Shown piece after piece: positions 50,340 to 58,610 of a stretch of 64,000 nucleotides of DNA; within the stretch, counting starts at the first letter, position 1, and every line of letters begins with the position of its first letter. The stretch is from DAOTYX01 sp034434635 (lineage in GTDB: Bacteria > Chloroflexota > Anaerolineae > B4-G1 > DUEL01): the NCBI GenBank assembly GCA_034434635.1, contig DAOTYX010000079.1, positions 26,376-90,375 on the forward strand, given 5' to 3'. The notes beneath the pieces were generated by a model that made no database searches, was not told where the DNA came from, and was given only the letters and a program-made list of their open reading frames with translations. A program made the translations under genes and the position numbers.

Positions 50340-52013
50340 CTATTTGGACACCGCCATCTTCAGGATGCGGCCTCGCTCATCCACGGTGACCTTGACCGAT
50401 TGGCGGTGTGCGCCGTCCCCCTGCACCGGGATCTCCTTCTCCAGTGTGACGATCCACTTGCCGTTGCGCGACCCGTTCCCCTTGGCCGCTGGATGGGCCA
50501 GGGCGCAGCGGTGGCCGCAGTCTCCGTTGCACAGCCTGGCCGGCAGGGTGTGCACCTGGGCCTGGGCCATATGCGGCAGGCTGTCTTCGATACGCTCCCT
50601 GACAGCAGCGACCAACCCCTCCGGGGCAGGGTGACACTCCCTCCCGGCCCCTCTTTGGCAGATGACAGGAGCGCTGACGGCCTTGCCCACGCCCAGGCCC
50701 GCGCCGTTGCCTGACGGCGCGGCGCCTCCCAGGGAGGGGTCGCCGTAGAGCACAAAACTGAGCAGCGTCTTCTGGTCCTCGCCGTCCAGATACCCCTGTC
50801 GCTCCTGCATCTCCTGCGCCATCCTGGCCCTGGCATAGACCAGCGCGTCCCCCACCGGCATCTGCTGCTGGAGGGCCTCCCAGAAGTGACGCGCGACCAG
50901 GTCGGCGCCGACCAGCGGTGGGGTGATCGCCCCATAGGCAATGCGGGTGGACCCAACCACGGCCAGCGCCCGGGAGGCCAGGAGGCGAAGGGCGATAGAG
51001 GTGGCGCTGTCCTTACCCAACACGTTGGCCCCGTAGCAGGCCTCGCTGAAGACGATGGTGTTGGCCTGGTCCACAGCGACTATGTCCTCCGGACGCAGGG
51101 CTACCGGGAAGAGCGGATAATCCGCCGGGAAGAGGGAGTCCCGCTGACCATACCAGTTAGGGCCATCCTCCACCCCGTGGAGGTTGAAGTAACTGAGGTG
51201 AGGCAGTTCCGTGCGCCCGAACTGCTCATAGGTGACGGGCGGCGAGATGCGCAGAGGCCCTTTCTGACCGATCGCCTGGAACACAGCGCGGGAGGCCTTT
51301 CGCCAGATGCTGGCGGAGTAGCCCAGGCCGTCATCGTCAGGTGTGGATGGCCTGCTGGTGCGGAAACAGGCGAAGAGCGCACTCAGCGCCCCCTTCCCGC
51401 TGGTCGGCCGGCGGTGTCCCTCGACGGCGGTATCAATCAGGGCACAGAGGAAGCCTACCCCATCCCTTTCACTGTCAGGAAGCCGCCCCACGGCCCGGTC
51501 AGGGAGCAAGACATCGGCCTGCCGGGCACCATACGGATTGTCGGAGAGCACCTGGGTATCGGGGTCGTCAATGGGGTTGGGCAGACGATGGAAGGGGACA
51601 ATCCCGTCTCCGCCCACAATCAGCAGGTACCGAATGCGCCGCCCTTCCCCTTCCATCTGTGCATCCAGATCGTCCACCAGCCCTTTGACGAGGCCGGGGT
51701 CAGCAGCGACGACGGGCCGCAGCCCATAGGGAGCCAGGGGATCGGGATCGTCGGCATAGAGGAGGAGCGTCTCCAACCTCAGGTGACCCTCGATCGCCCG
51801 CTTGAGCGTGGTCAGGGCCTGGTGAACCTGCGCGAAGCCCTCCTGGCCGTATCGGCGGATCAGGCCGCTACGGTTCGAGAGGATCAGATAGACCGGTCGG
51901 GCGACGTTCCCCTTGGGATGGTACAACTGCGAGCCGGTCGCCACGGCAAGCAGTTCCGCCTCCCAATCGTCGCTTCCCCGCGGGAGCCTGGCAGACTGAA
52001 CGGGTTCGGCCAT
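50340..52013 (-). CDS. Caspase-fold cysteine peptidase (C25/CHAT-like) with C-terminal module
   Basis: A 557-aa protein. YLILSNRSGLIRRYG starts the fold. YLLIVGGDGIVPFHRLPNP with SDNPYG and DRAVGRLPDS are C25 (gingipain)-like motifs. The catalytic pair is His279 (SYFNLHGVEDG) and Cys326 (TIVFSEACYGANVLGKDSAT), followed by LLASRALAVVGSTRIAYG. No signal peptide, so it acts in the cytoplasm, like CHAT/metacaspase effectors. About residues 455-557 (Cys-rich GDCGHRC, then WIVTLEKEIPVQGDG, SVKVTVDERGRILKM) form the module shared with the 84-aa protein. Start at 52013: AAGGAGG lies 12 nt upstream. Next to the NACHT/TPR gene (20 bp). Confidence 0.85.
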   Translation of the reverse strand: MAEPVQSARLPRGSDDWEAELLAVATGSQLYHPKGNVARPVYLILSNRSGLIRRYGQEGFAQVHQALTTLKRAIEGHLRLETLLLYADDPDPLAPYGLRPVVAADPGLVKGLVDDLDAQMEGEGRRIRYLLIVGGDGIVPFHRLPNPIDDPDTQVLSDNPYGARQADVLLPDRAVGRLPDSERDGVGFLCALIDTAVEGHRRPTSGKGALSALFACFRTSRPSTPDDDGLGYSASIWRKASRAVFQAIGQKGPLRISPPVTYEQFGRTELPHLSYFNLHGVEDGPNWYGQRDSLFPADYPLFPVALRPEDIVAVDQANTIVFSEACYGANVLGKDSATSIALRLLASRALAVVGSTRIAYGAITPPLVGADLVARHFWEALQQQMPVGDALVYARARMAQEMQERQGYLDGEDQKTLLSFVLYGDPSLGGAAPSGNGAGLGVGKAVSAPVICQRGAGRECHPAPEGLVAAVRERIEDSLPHMAQAQVHTLPARLCNGDCGHRCALAHPAAKGNGSRNGKWIVTLEKEIPVQGDGAHRQSVKVTVDERGRILKMAVSK

Positions 52014-52033
52014 CGGGCTGCTCGACCTCCTTG

Positions 52034-55000
52034 TCAGTTGTTGCGGCGCGGCTGGCGCAGGAAGGAGACCGCGCTCAAAGCGGCCCATTGCTTGTAGGCG
52101 CTGGCGTAGTCGGGTTGGAGCTGAACCGCTTTGCGGAACATTGCCGCTCCCTCGGCGTATCGCTTGAGTTCTTTGTAGGCCGTCCCGGCGTTGTAGCAGT
52201 ATTCCGCCGTCTCCGGCTCTCTTCTGACTGCCTCCAGGTAAGCCCGGAGGGCCTCCTCGTGTCGTCCCTGCGCGGTGAAGCAGCGGCCCAGTTCGTCATA
52301 GGCCGCCGCGCTATCGGGGCACATCTGCACCATCCTCTCGAAGTGCGCGATGGCCTCGTCCACATGCCCTATCTGCCGACAGAGCCGACCGATGCGGCCG
52401 TGGTGGGCGGGGTCGTCTGGCGCGATGAGGCTGGCCTGCTCATAGACCTGCAGAGCCTCGTCGTACCGCTCATGCTCCTCGTAGATGTTGCCCAGTTGGA
52501 CATAGGCCTCCACCATCCCCGGCTGGAGTTCGATGGCCCGCTCCAGGTGTTCGATGGCCTCGTCTGGAGCGGCCATGGCATGACAAACCAGCCCCATCTT
52601 GAGGTGGAAGACAGCGTTTCCCGGCTCCAGCGTCGCCGCGCGACGGTACGCCTCCAGGGCCTCTGCCCAGTGATGACCCTGCTCGTACAGGCTGCCGAGG
52701 TGTTCGTAGAGAGAAGCGTCCTCGCCTCGGAGGGCGACGGCTTCGGCGAAGCGCGCCGATGCCTCTTTGAGGTTTCCCAGCGCAAGTAACGCGTGGCCGA
52801 GGTCGAGGAGATAGGCAGGCTCGCCAGGGCAGAGGTCAGCAGCACGTCGGTAGTTGTCCAGCGCCCGCTGATAATCGGCCTGGCGGGCATAGGCGTGACC
52901 CAACTCGGCCAGCCAGCGGTCGTTATCGGGCTGTAGTTCCACCGCCTTCTCCAGGAAGAGCGCCGCCTGACCGTCCACGCCCATCCTGGCATAGACAGAG
53001 GCCACGTTGTAGAGGTACTCGGCCTCGGTGGGGGAGAGTTCCGCAGCGCGCAGGAAGTGCTCCAGGGCAACGTGATCCCGCCCCTGCGCCACGTAGACCT
53101 CCCCCAGGCGGTTGTGCCAGGAAGGCACACCCGGTTGCAGCCGCACCGCCCGGTCCAGGGCGGCCACCGCTTCGTGGAGTTGCCCCTGTTGGCTGCGCGC
53201 CACACCGAGCGCGTAGTGGTACAGCGGCTCGGCAGGGTTCAGCCGCACGGCCTGTTCCCAGGCCGCGATGGCCTCTTCCATCGCACCGCTCTGCTCGAGA
53301 CTGAGGGCCAGTTCGTGATAGGTCTCCGCGCAACCCGGCGCCAGGGCCGCTGCGGCCTTTAGAGCCTCGACGCTGGCGACAATCTCCCCGGCCAGACGGC
53401 AGGCTGTCCCCAGCGCGTGGTGGTACACCGCCTGATCGGCCATAGCGGCAGCGCCGCGAATCTGGGCGACCCCCTCGACAGGGTGTCCGCTGAGGGCGAG
53501 GAGACGACCGAGTTCCACCTGCGCCTCGGGCGAATCCCCGCCCACCGCCATCGCCTGACGTACGGCGGCGATGGCCGCCTCGTAGTCCTGACGGGAGGGG
53601 AGCGGGGCGGGGATGTCCGCCAGCCTCAGGGCCAGCGCCCGCGCGCCGATCTCACGCCAGAGAGCGGCCAGGCCCAGGTGGTAGCGGGATTCGTGAGGGC
53701 GCAGGCGGATGGCCTGCTCGATCTCCTGACGGGCCTCACCATAGCGATGGGCGGCCTGCAGGGTCTGGCCCAACTCCCAGTGTGTCTCTGCTTCCTCAGG
53801 AGCCAGCGCGACGGCATGGGCCAGAGACTCCAGGGCTTCGACATACCGTCCCAGGCGGCGCAAGACCACCCCGCAGGCGCGATGGACGCGCGGGTCATCG
53901 GACAGCCGCTCTGCGGCCTGGCGGTATTCGGCGAGCGCCTCTTTCCAGCGCCCCTGGCTCTCGTAGGTGGCACCCAGAGCATAGTGGGCGGTTCCGTCCT
54001 CCGGGTCGAGCGAGACCGCCTTGCGCAGCGCCCGCACTGCCTGCTCCGCCTCACCCATCCTGTGGTACAACAGGCCCAGGTCACGGTGGCAAACGGCGTT
54101 GTCGGGACTCACCTCCGTGGCCCGCTGGTAGTGAGTCAGCGCCTCGACCAGGTTGCCACGCTCCTGGTAGAGCGTCGCCAGGCGATGACGAGCCTCGGCC
54201 CAATCGGGATCGAGCGCCAGGGCAGCGTGGAGGCAGGAGATCGCCTCGTCGTGACGGCCCAGCCGCTGGCAGACCCGGCTGACGTTGAAGCAGGCCAGGG
54301 GGTCTGTGGGGGCCAGTTCCATCGCCCGGCGGAATGCCTCCAGCGCCAGTTCATCCTGGCTCTCCTGTTCGAGCACCAGCCCCAGGTGATGATGGACCAT
54401 AGCGCTCTCAGGGGCCAGGCGGGCCGCTTTCTGCAGCACGGTGTGGGCTTCTGTCAACCGGCCCAGGCGCTGCAACAGGGCTCCCTTGTTGAGGAGATGG
54501 AGCGGCTCGTGCGGCTCCAGTCGCGCGGCGTGCTCGTACTCGCGCAGCGCCTCATCGGATTGTCCGGCGAGTTCGTACGTCTTGCCCAACTCCGTGTGCA
54601 GCCCCGGGTGGTCGGGAGCAAGGGAGAGCGCGGCCTGAAGTTCCGCCTGGGCCTCAGCGTACTGTCCCCGCTGACGGTGGACGGCAGCGATCCCCCGGCG
54701 GTAGGCCATCTCGCGCGGCGCCAGGCCCACCGCACGCCGATACCAGTTCAGGGCCTCGTCATAGCCTCCCTCTGCCGCGGTGATCTGCCCCATCTGGGCG
54801 TAGAGCCCGGCGTCGGCGGGACTCAGGTCCAGCGCTTTCTGCGTCGCCGTGCGGGCCTCACTCCAGCGTTCCAGGTGACAGGCCGCGCGGCCCAGCGCTG
54901 CCAGAGCCGCCGGGTTGCGAGGGTCAAGGGCCACGGCCTGGCGACAGGCCAGCAGTGCTTTCTCATGCTTCCCTGCCTGGAGATAGGCAAGGCCAAGATG

Positions 55001-57862
55001 GTGGTATGCCTCAGGACTCTGGGGCAGGCGCCGGACCGCCACCTCTAAGACGGGCAGCGCCTCGTCGTGACGCCCCATCTGCTGGCTCAAGACCCCTGCC
55101 CGCAGGTGGTATTCCCCACTGCCATCGTCCAGGGCCACCGCCTTCTGATAGGCGGCCAGGGCATCCTCAAGGGCCCCCATCCGCTCGTAGATCTTGCCCT
55201 GTTGGCCGTAGGCGTCAGCGTAGTCGGGCTGGAGTTCCACCGCCAGACGCAGCATCTCCAGGGCATGTGAGTGATCACCCAACTGGCCATAGACAGCCCC
55301 CAGGTGGCAGTAGTAGCGGGGATGGTCGGGCCTCAGGGCACAGGTCAGGACGTACTCGTCGAGGGCCTCGTTGAGGCGCCCCCGACGCTCGAGGATGGCA
55401 GCCTTCTGGCCGTGGGCCTCTACATGACCGGGGGCAAGGGTAATGGCGTGCTCCAGTTCAGCGAGTGCCTCCTCTTCCTGCCCCAGGCGGTAGAGCGAGA
55501 GCCCCACCCCGTAGCGGTAATCGGCCTGAGCAGGGTCCAGGGCAACCGCGGCGCGGTAGGATTCCAGGGCGGCGCTGTCCTCGCCCATCGCGCTGAGGTT
55601 CTCGGCCAGCCGGGCATGCCATTCCGCCACGTCCGCCTTCAGTTCAATGGCGCGGCGCAGCGCGTCAGCAGCCTCCTGGTGCTGTGCGGCCCGCTGACGG
55701 GCCACGCCCAGCCGGTAGTGATAGAGGGCATTGGCCGGGTCGAGTGTCAGGGCCTGCTCGTATTCCTGGCAGGCGTCCTCCCAACGGCCCAACGCTTCAT
55801 AGAGCGCGCCGAGTTCGTCGTACCAGGAGGGTTGATCGGGCCGCAGGGCCAGGGCGCGCTGCAGCCAGGAGACAGCCTCCTGATGACGGCCCTGACGGCC
55901 CAGCACAGCAGCCAGGTCGCGCTGGAGGGTCGGGTCATCGGGAGCCAGGCGGACCGCCTCTTCGAGCGCCGCGACTGCATCGCTATACCCCCGCTGGTTC
56001 TGGTAAGCCAGGGCGATCTCCCGGCACAGTTCCGCGAAGGGCGAGACCCTCTGTTGCGCCTCGTTGAGCAGACGGAGGGCCTCGCCGTGCTGACCGAGGC
56101 GGTTGAGGACAGCGCCTGTCTGATAGAGGAAAGCCGGAACGTCGGGTTGGCGCTCAAGGGCACGCCGAAAGGCCTCCAGGGCCTCCTCGTCCTGCCCTTG
56201 CTGACGATAGGTCAGCCCGATCTCGTACCATATCTCGGCACACAACCGTTCCCCCGCCTGAAGGGCGCTCTGCAGTTCGGAGAGCGCCTGATCGCTGCGC
56301 CCCATCTCCCGGTAGACGACGGCCGTGTTCAGGCGCTCGAAAATCTGACCAGGTTGCCAGTTGTCCGCAGAGGCGGAGTCGGCGGCGGAGCAATGGACAA
56401 CCAGCGACGCCAGATCGGGCCACCCATCGGTCAGGAGGCGCTGCAACAGCGTGGCGACCGCCTCCGGTGGGGCTCCCGCAGCCTTCAGGCCGACAGCCAG
56501 ATAGTAGAGCGTGTTCTGGGGAAAGCCCGTCTCCAGCAACTGCCCGATCCGCGCCTGCAGGTCCTGGGGGCTCTCATTGAGGACCAGGCATCGGGCAGCC
56601 AGTCTCCCGCCCTGGATGTCGGGGCGGAGGCACAGGAGCGCGCCGAGCAGCGGCAGACGGTCGGTGGTCAGGCTGTAGAGGATGAGGAACGGTTCCTGCC
56701 AGCGTTCCCACCCGTTGCGGCGCTGCAGGATCGGCCCCAGGTCAGGGTTCTGCTCCAGCCTGCGCTTGAGGGCCACGGCGGCGAAGAACTGACGCAGCAG
56801 AGGGTCAGGGAAAGTCACACGTTCGCCATCCTCTGTCGGCACCAGAAGCCCGCTGCGCAAGGCGTCCTCCGCCCACTGTCCAACCTCGCCCATCACGTCA
56901 GCGCAGGCGGGGCGGTCCAGGCTGTCACTCCCGGTCTGCTGGAGGACGAAGGCCAGTTCACTCAAGCCACGGCCGTTCTCCTCCAGCCACTGTGTCACCT
57001 GCTCAGCGCCGTTCATCCCCAGAGAGATGCGCAGTCCTTCCAGGATGACCGCGCTGCGGCTCCACCAGGGGGCAGGGTTATCGGAGACATCGGCCAGGTT
57101 GAGGAGGGCGCGAAGGAAGAGAGGGGAGTGGGCCAGTCGCCACAGGTCGGCGTCTCTCCGCAGGCCGAGGTTCATTTCCGTTGCCCGTCCCGGGGGGGCG
57201 TAGCGAGAGAGGAACTCGCCCACTGTGCGGTGGCTGAGCGGCAGCAGGGTAAGCGCTGGCATGTTGCCCAGCCAGGAGCGATGGTCAGGCAGGCTGGCGC
57301 TGCGGCAGGCGATCACCACCCTGGCAGGGCGATTCTCCTCCGCGCAGGCCGCCAACCAGGAACGCAAGGGGGCGAGAAGACGGTCGTCCGTGACCCGGTC
57401 CAGGTTGTCCAGCAGCATGACCGGCGCGTATCGGCTCATAAGGGCCTGCAGGGCCGACTGGCTGGCCGCCGGTTGGTACCGTTGCAGGGCTTCCAGGAGC
57501 AGATCGGCCATCCCGTGCCCTTCCTGCAGGCGGGAGAGGTCCAGCAGGAAGGGGATGGGGGCAGCGTCATCCGAGGCGAGGGCAGCGGCGGCGTATTGCT
57601 GCGCCAGGCAGCGCAGCAGCGTGGTCTTGCCTGCGCCCAGCGAGCCGTGGAGGACAACCGTCTTCAGCCCCTTGAGGGTGGTCAGGGCGTCGTGTGGTTC
57701 CCCGTCTGTCCCCGTCTGGACCTCGAGAGGGGCACAGGCAACACTGATTTCGGCCAACAGGGGGTCATCCCGCAGGCCGCGCAGGTACCCCTGCACCAAC
57801 AGGGGGTCGCCGGACAGGTTCCGGCCCGACGGGCCGTCCGTCTGCGCCAGTGGATCGGGCAT
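52034..57862 (-). CDS. Giant NACHT-like NTPase with about 42 TPR repeats
   Basis: A 1942-aa STAND-type protein. Residues 60-500 are the NTPase part: Walker A GSLGAGKT at 73-80, Walker B-like VMLLDNLDRV at 148-157, sensor ARVVIACRSA, then the helical region (LSHRTVGEFLSRYAPPG, LFLRALLNLADV, FPDPLLRQFFAAVAL). From about 505 to the end there are roughly 42 uninterrupted 34-residue TPRs (pattern W/Y--LG--Y--G---EA---Y--A---P). TPRs normally bind protein ligands; in STAND proteins ligand binding triggers NTP-driven oligomerisation and effector activation. The effector is likely the adjacent caspase-like peptidase. Second gene of the sigma-54 operon, 13 bp after the small membrane protein. Confidence 0.9.
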   Translation of the reverse strand: MPDPLAQTDGPSGRNLSGDPLLVQGYLRGLRDDPLLAEISVACAPLEVQTGTDGEPHDALTTLKGLKTVVLHGSLGAGKTTLLRCLAQQYAAAALASDDAAPIPFLLDLSRLQEGHGMADLLLEALQRYQPAASQSALQALMSRYAPVMLLDNLDRVTDDRLLAPLRSWLAACAEENRPARVVIACRSASLPDHRSWLGNMPALTLLPLSHRTVGEFLSRYAPPGRATEMNLGLRRDADLWRLAHSPLFLRALLNLADVSDNPAPWWSRSAVILEGLRISLGMNGAEQVTQWLEENGRGLSELAFVLQQTGSDSLDRPACADVMGEVGQWAEDALRSGLLVPTEDGERVTFPDPLLRQFFAAVALKRRLEQNPDLGPILQRRNGWERWQEPFLILYSLTTDRLPLLGALLCLRPDIQGGRLAARCLVLNESPQDLQARIGQLLETGFPQNTLYYLAVGLKAAGAPPEAVATLLQRLLTDGWPDLASLVVHCSAADSASADNWQPGQIFERLNTAVVYREMGRSDQALSELQSALQAGERLCAEIWYEIGLTYRQQGQDEEALEAFRRALERQPDVPAFLYQTGAVLNRLGQHGEALRLLNEAQQRVSPFAELCREIALAYQNQRGYSDAVAALEEAVRLAPDDPTLQRDLAAVLGRQGRHQEAVSWLQRALALRPDQPSWYDELGALYEALGRWEDACQEYEQALTLDPANALYHYRLGVARQRAAQHQEAADALRRAIELKADVAEWHARLAENLSAMGEDSAALESYRAAVALDPAQADYRYGVGLSLYRLGQEEEALAELEHAITLAPGHVEAHGQKAAILERRGRLNEALDEYVLTCALRPDHPRYYCHLGAVYGQLGDHSHALEMLRLAVELQPDYADAYGQQGKIYERMGALEDALAAYQKAVALDDGSGEYHLRAGVLSQQMGRHDEALPVLEVAVRRLPQSPEAYHHLGLAYLQAGKHEKALLACRQAVALDPRNPAALAALGRAACHLERWSEARTATQKALDLSPADAGLYAQMGQITAAEGGYDEALNWYRRAVGLAPREMAYRRGIAAVHRQRGQYAEAQAELQAALSLAPDHPGLHTELGKTYELAGQSDEALREYEHAARLEPHEPLHLLNKGALLQRLGRLTEAHTVLQKAARLAPESAMVHHHLGLVLEQESQDELALEAFRRAMELAPTDPLACFNVSRVCQRLGRHDEAISCLHAALALDPDWAEARHRLATLYQERGNLVEALTHYQRATEVSPDNAVCHRDLGLLYHRMGEAEQAVRALRKAVSLDPEDGTAHYALGATYESQGRWKEALAEYRQAAERLSDDPRVHRACGVVLRRLGRYVEALESLAHAVALAPEEAETHWELGQTLQAAHRYGEARQEIEQAIRLRPHESRYHLGLAALWREIGARALALRLADIPAPLPSRQDYEAAIAAVRQAMAVGGDSPEAQVELGRLLALSGHPVEGVAQIRGAAAMADQAVYHHALGTACRLAGEIVASVEALKAAAALAPGCAETYHELALSLEQSGAMEEAIAAWEQAVRLNPAEPLYHYALGVARSQQGQLHEAVAALDRAVRLQPGVPSWHNRLGEVYVAQGRDHVALEHFLRAAELSPTEAEYLYNVASVYARMGVDGQAALFLEKAVELQPDNDRWLAELGHAYARQADYQRALDNYRRAADLCPGEPAYLLDLGHALLALGNLKEASARFAEAVALRGEDASLYEHLGSLYEQGHHWAEALEAYRRAATLEPGNAVFHLKMGLVCHAMAAPDEAIEHLERAIELQPGMVEAYVQLGNIYEEHERYDEALQVYEQASLIAPDDPAHHGRIGRLCRQIGHVDEAIAHFERMVQMCPDSAAAYDELGRCFTAQGRHEEALRAYLEAVRREPETAEYCYNAGTAYKELKRYAEGAAMFRKAVQLQPDYASAYKQWAALSAVSFLRQPRRNN

Positions 57863-57875
57863 TCCTGCTCTCCTC

Positions 57876-58187
57876 TCACAATCCTGAGATCATCCAGTAA
57901 GAGACAGCGCACAAGGCCGCGCCGGCCAGGCAGAGGAACGCGCCAACCCCCATGGAGGTGCGCACCAACTGGTCTATCGCCTTGACCAGGTTGGACAGCG
58001 CCTCGACCAGGGGCACCAACCCTGTGTCGGTGAGAGCCTTGGCAGTGACCCTGGCGGAGTGGGTGGAGAGGCTTTGCAGGGTCTGCTGATGGTGTCTGGA
58101 GAGCATGGTCCAGAAGCCGGCCACGCAGCAGGTCAGGCCCAGCACGAACAGTGAGGCCGCCATGGCGATCTGGATATTGGTGATCAT
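57876..58187 (-). CDS. Small two-TM membrane protein, first gene of the sigma-54 operon
   Basis: A 103-aa protein I do not recognise. TM1 is at about 8-30 (AMAASLFVLGLTCCVAGFWTML), an amphipathic loop of about 45 residues follows (HQQTLQSLSTHSARVTAKAL, SNLVKAIDQLVRT), and TM2 is at about 80-100 (VGAFLCLAGAALCAVSYWMI). Size and topology resemble a holin or a membrane anchor, but this is shape similarity only. Start codon at 58187 after AAAGGGGGATGGA. It is the first cistron after the -24/-12 promoter. Confidence 0.7.
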   Translation of the reverse strand: MITNIQIAMAASLFVLGLTCCVAGFWTMLSRHHQQTLQSLSTHSARVTAKALTDTGLVPLVEALSNLVKAIDQLVRTSMGVGAFLCLAGAALCAVSYWMISGL

Positions 58188-58278
58188 TCCATCCCCCTTT
58201 CTGCTCCTCTGGCATCCGTGAAGGGCAGATCATCCGAAAACGGGCGCTCAGCCCAGAGACTACCATTTCATGCATGTC

Positions 58279-58293
58279 GCAAGAAACGTGCCA
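58279..58293 (-). promoter_or_regulatory. Sigma-54 (-24/-12) promoter
   Basis: Minus strand: TGGCACG (58293-58287), 4-nt spacer TTTC, TTGC (58282-58279). This matches the RpoN consensus TGGCACG-N4-TTGC exactly, with GG and GC at -24 and -12. The expected start near 58268 leaves a leader of about 80 nt to the first ATG at 58187. rpoN itself is encoded 1.7 kb upstream. Confidence 0.88.
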
Positions 58294-58353
58294 GGTCGCT
58301 AGAAAGAGGCGCAGAGGGAGGGAGAGCCCGTCACCGCAATGGGCCGCCAGGCC

Positions 58354-58401
58354 ACCCATAGATGTGGGGGTAAAGTAGGACGAAACCCAAAGATGTATGG
58401 G
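58354..58401. promoter_or_regulatory. Two phased activator boxes (candidate UAS)
   Basis: ACCCATAGATGTGGGGGT (58354-58371) and ACCCAAAGATGTATGGG (58385-58401) share ACCCAWAGATGT followed by GGG, and each has CCCA/TGGG dyad ends. The starts are 31 bp apart, three helical turns, and the centres lie about 95 and 125 bp upstream of the predicted start site, the usual place for NtrC-type activator sites. Confidence 0.7.
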
Positions 58402-58469
58402 CGGGGCGGGCTATGCTGCCAGAGCGTCAAGCCCCCCGTCCTGCAGGGGAGGGCTCAGGGGACAAGAAA

Positions 58470-58503
58470 GGGGATTCTTCCCCAGGGGTGGGGAAAAATC
58501 CCC
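58470..58503 (-). terminator. Rho-independent terminator of rpoN-activator operon
   Basis: Arms 58490-58503 and 58470-58483 form a 14-bp stem (GGGGATT...AATCCCC, one mismatch or wobble) with a 6-nt loop; on the minus strand TTTCTT follows. It lies 108 bp after the stop of the activator gene and 177 bp before the sigma-54 promoter, separating the two transcription units. Confidence 0.8.
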
Positions 58504-58610
58504 AACAACTCGACCTTGCGGGCGGCCTCCTGGGCGTTGTTCGCGGCCCAGGTTACCGAAGAGGGGCAGATCGTCAGCAGATTGAGCGGATTGAGCAGAT
58601 TCTCACCACG
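58504..58610. repeat. Spacer with GATTGAGC repeats
   Basis: 107 bp after the activator gene, no supported gene. Contains GCAGATTGAGCGGATTGAGC (58577-58596), two tandem ATTGAGC words of the family also seen near 40330-40400. Confidence 0.45.

Noticed and set aside
55271..57985. Long open frame on the plus strand opposite the NACHT-TPR gene, and similar ones at 11116-12954, 14562-16118 and 26721-28967 (minus)
   Set aside because: They are mirror frames of real genes in GC-rich DNA: low-complexity Gly/Arg/Gln/His-rich translations, no motifs, no ribosome site, and complete overlap with well-supported genes on the other strand.
45842..58187. Prophage or phage-tail-like lysis region
   Set aside because: Endolysin-like and holin-like proteins are present, but there are no capsid, portal, tail, terminase or integrase genes and no attachment-site repeats; FtsZ, MraZ and rpoN are not phage-typical.
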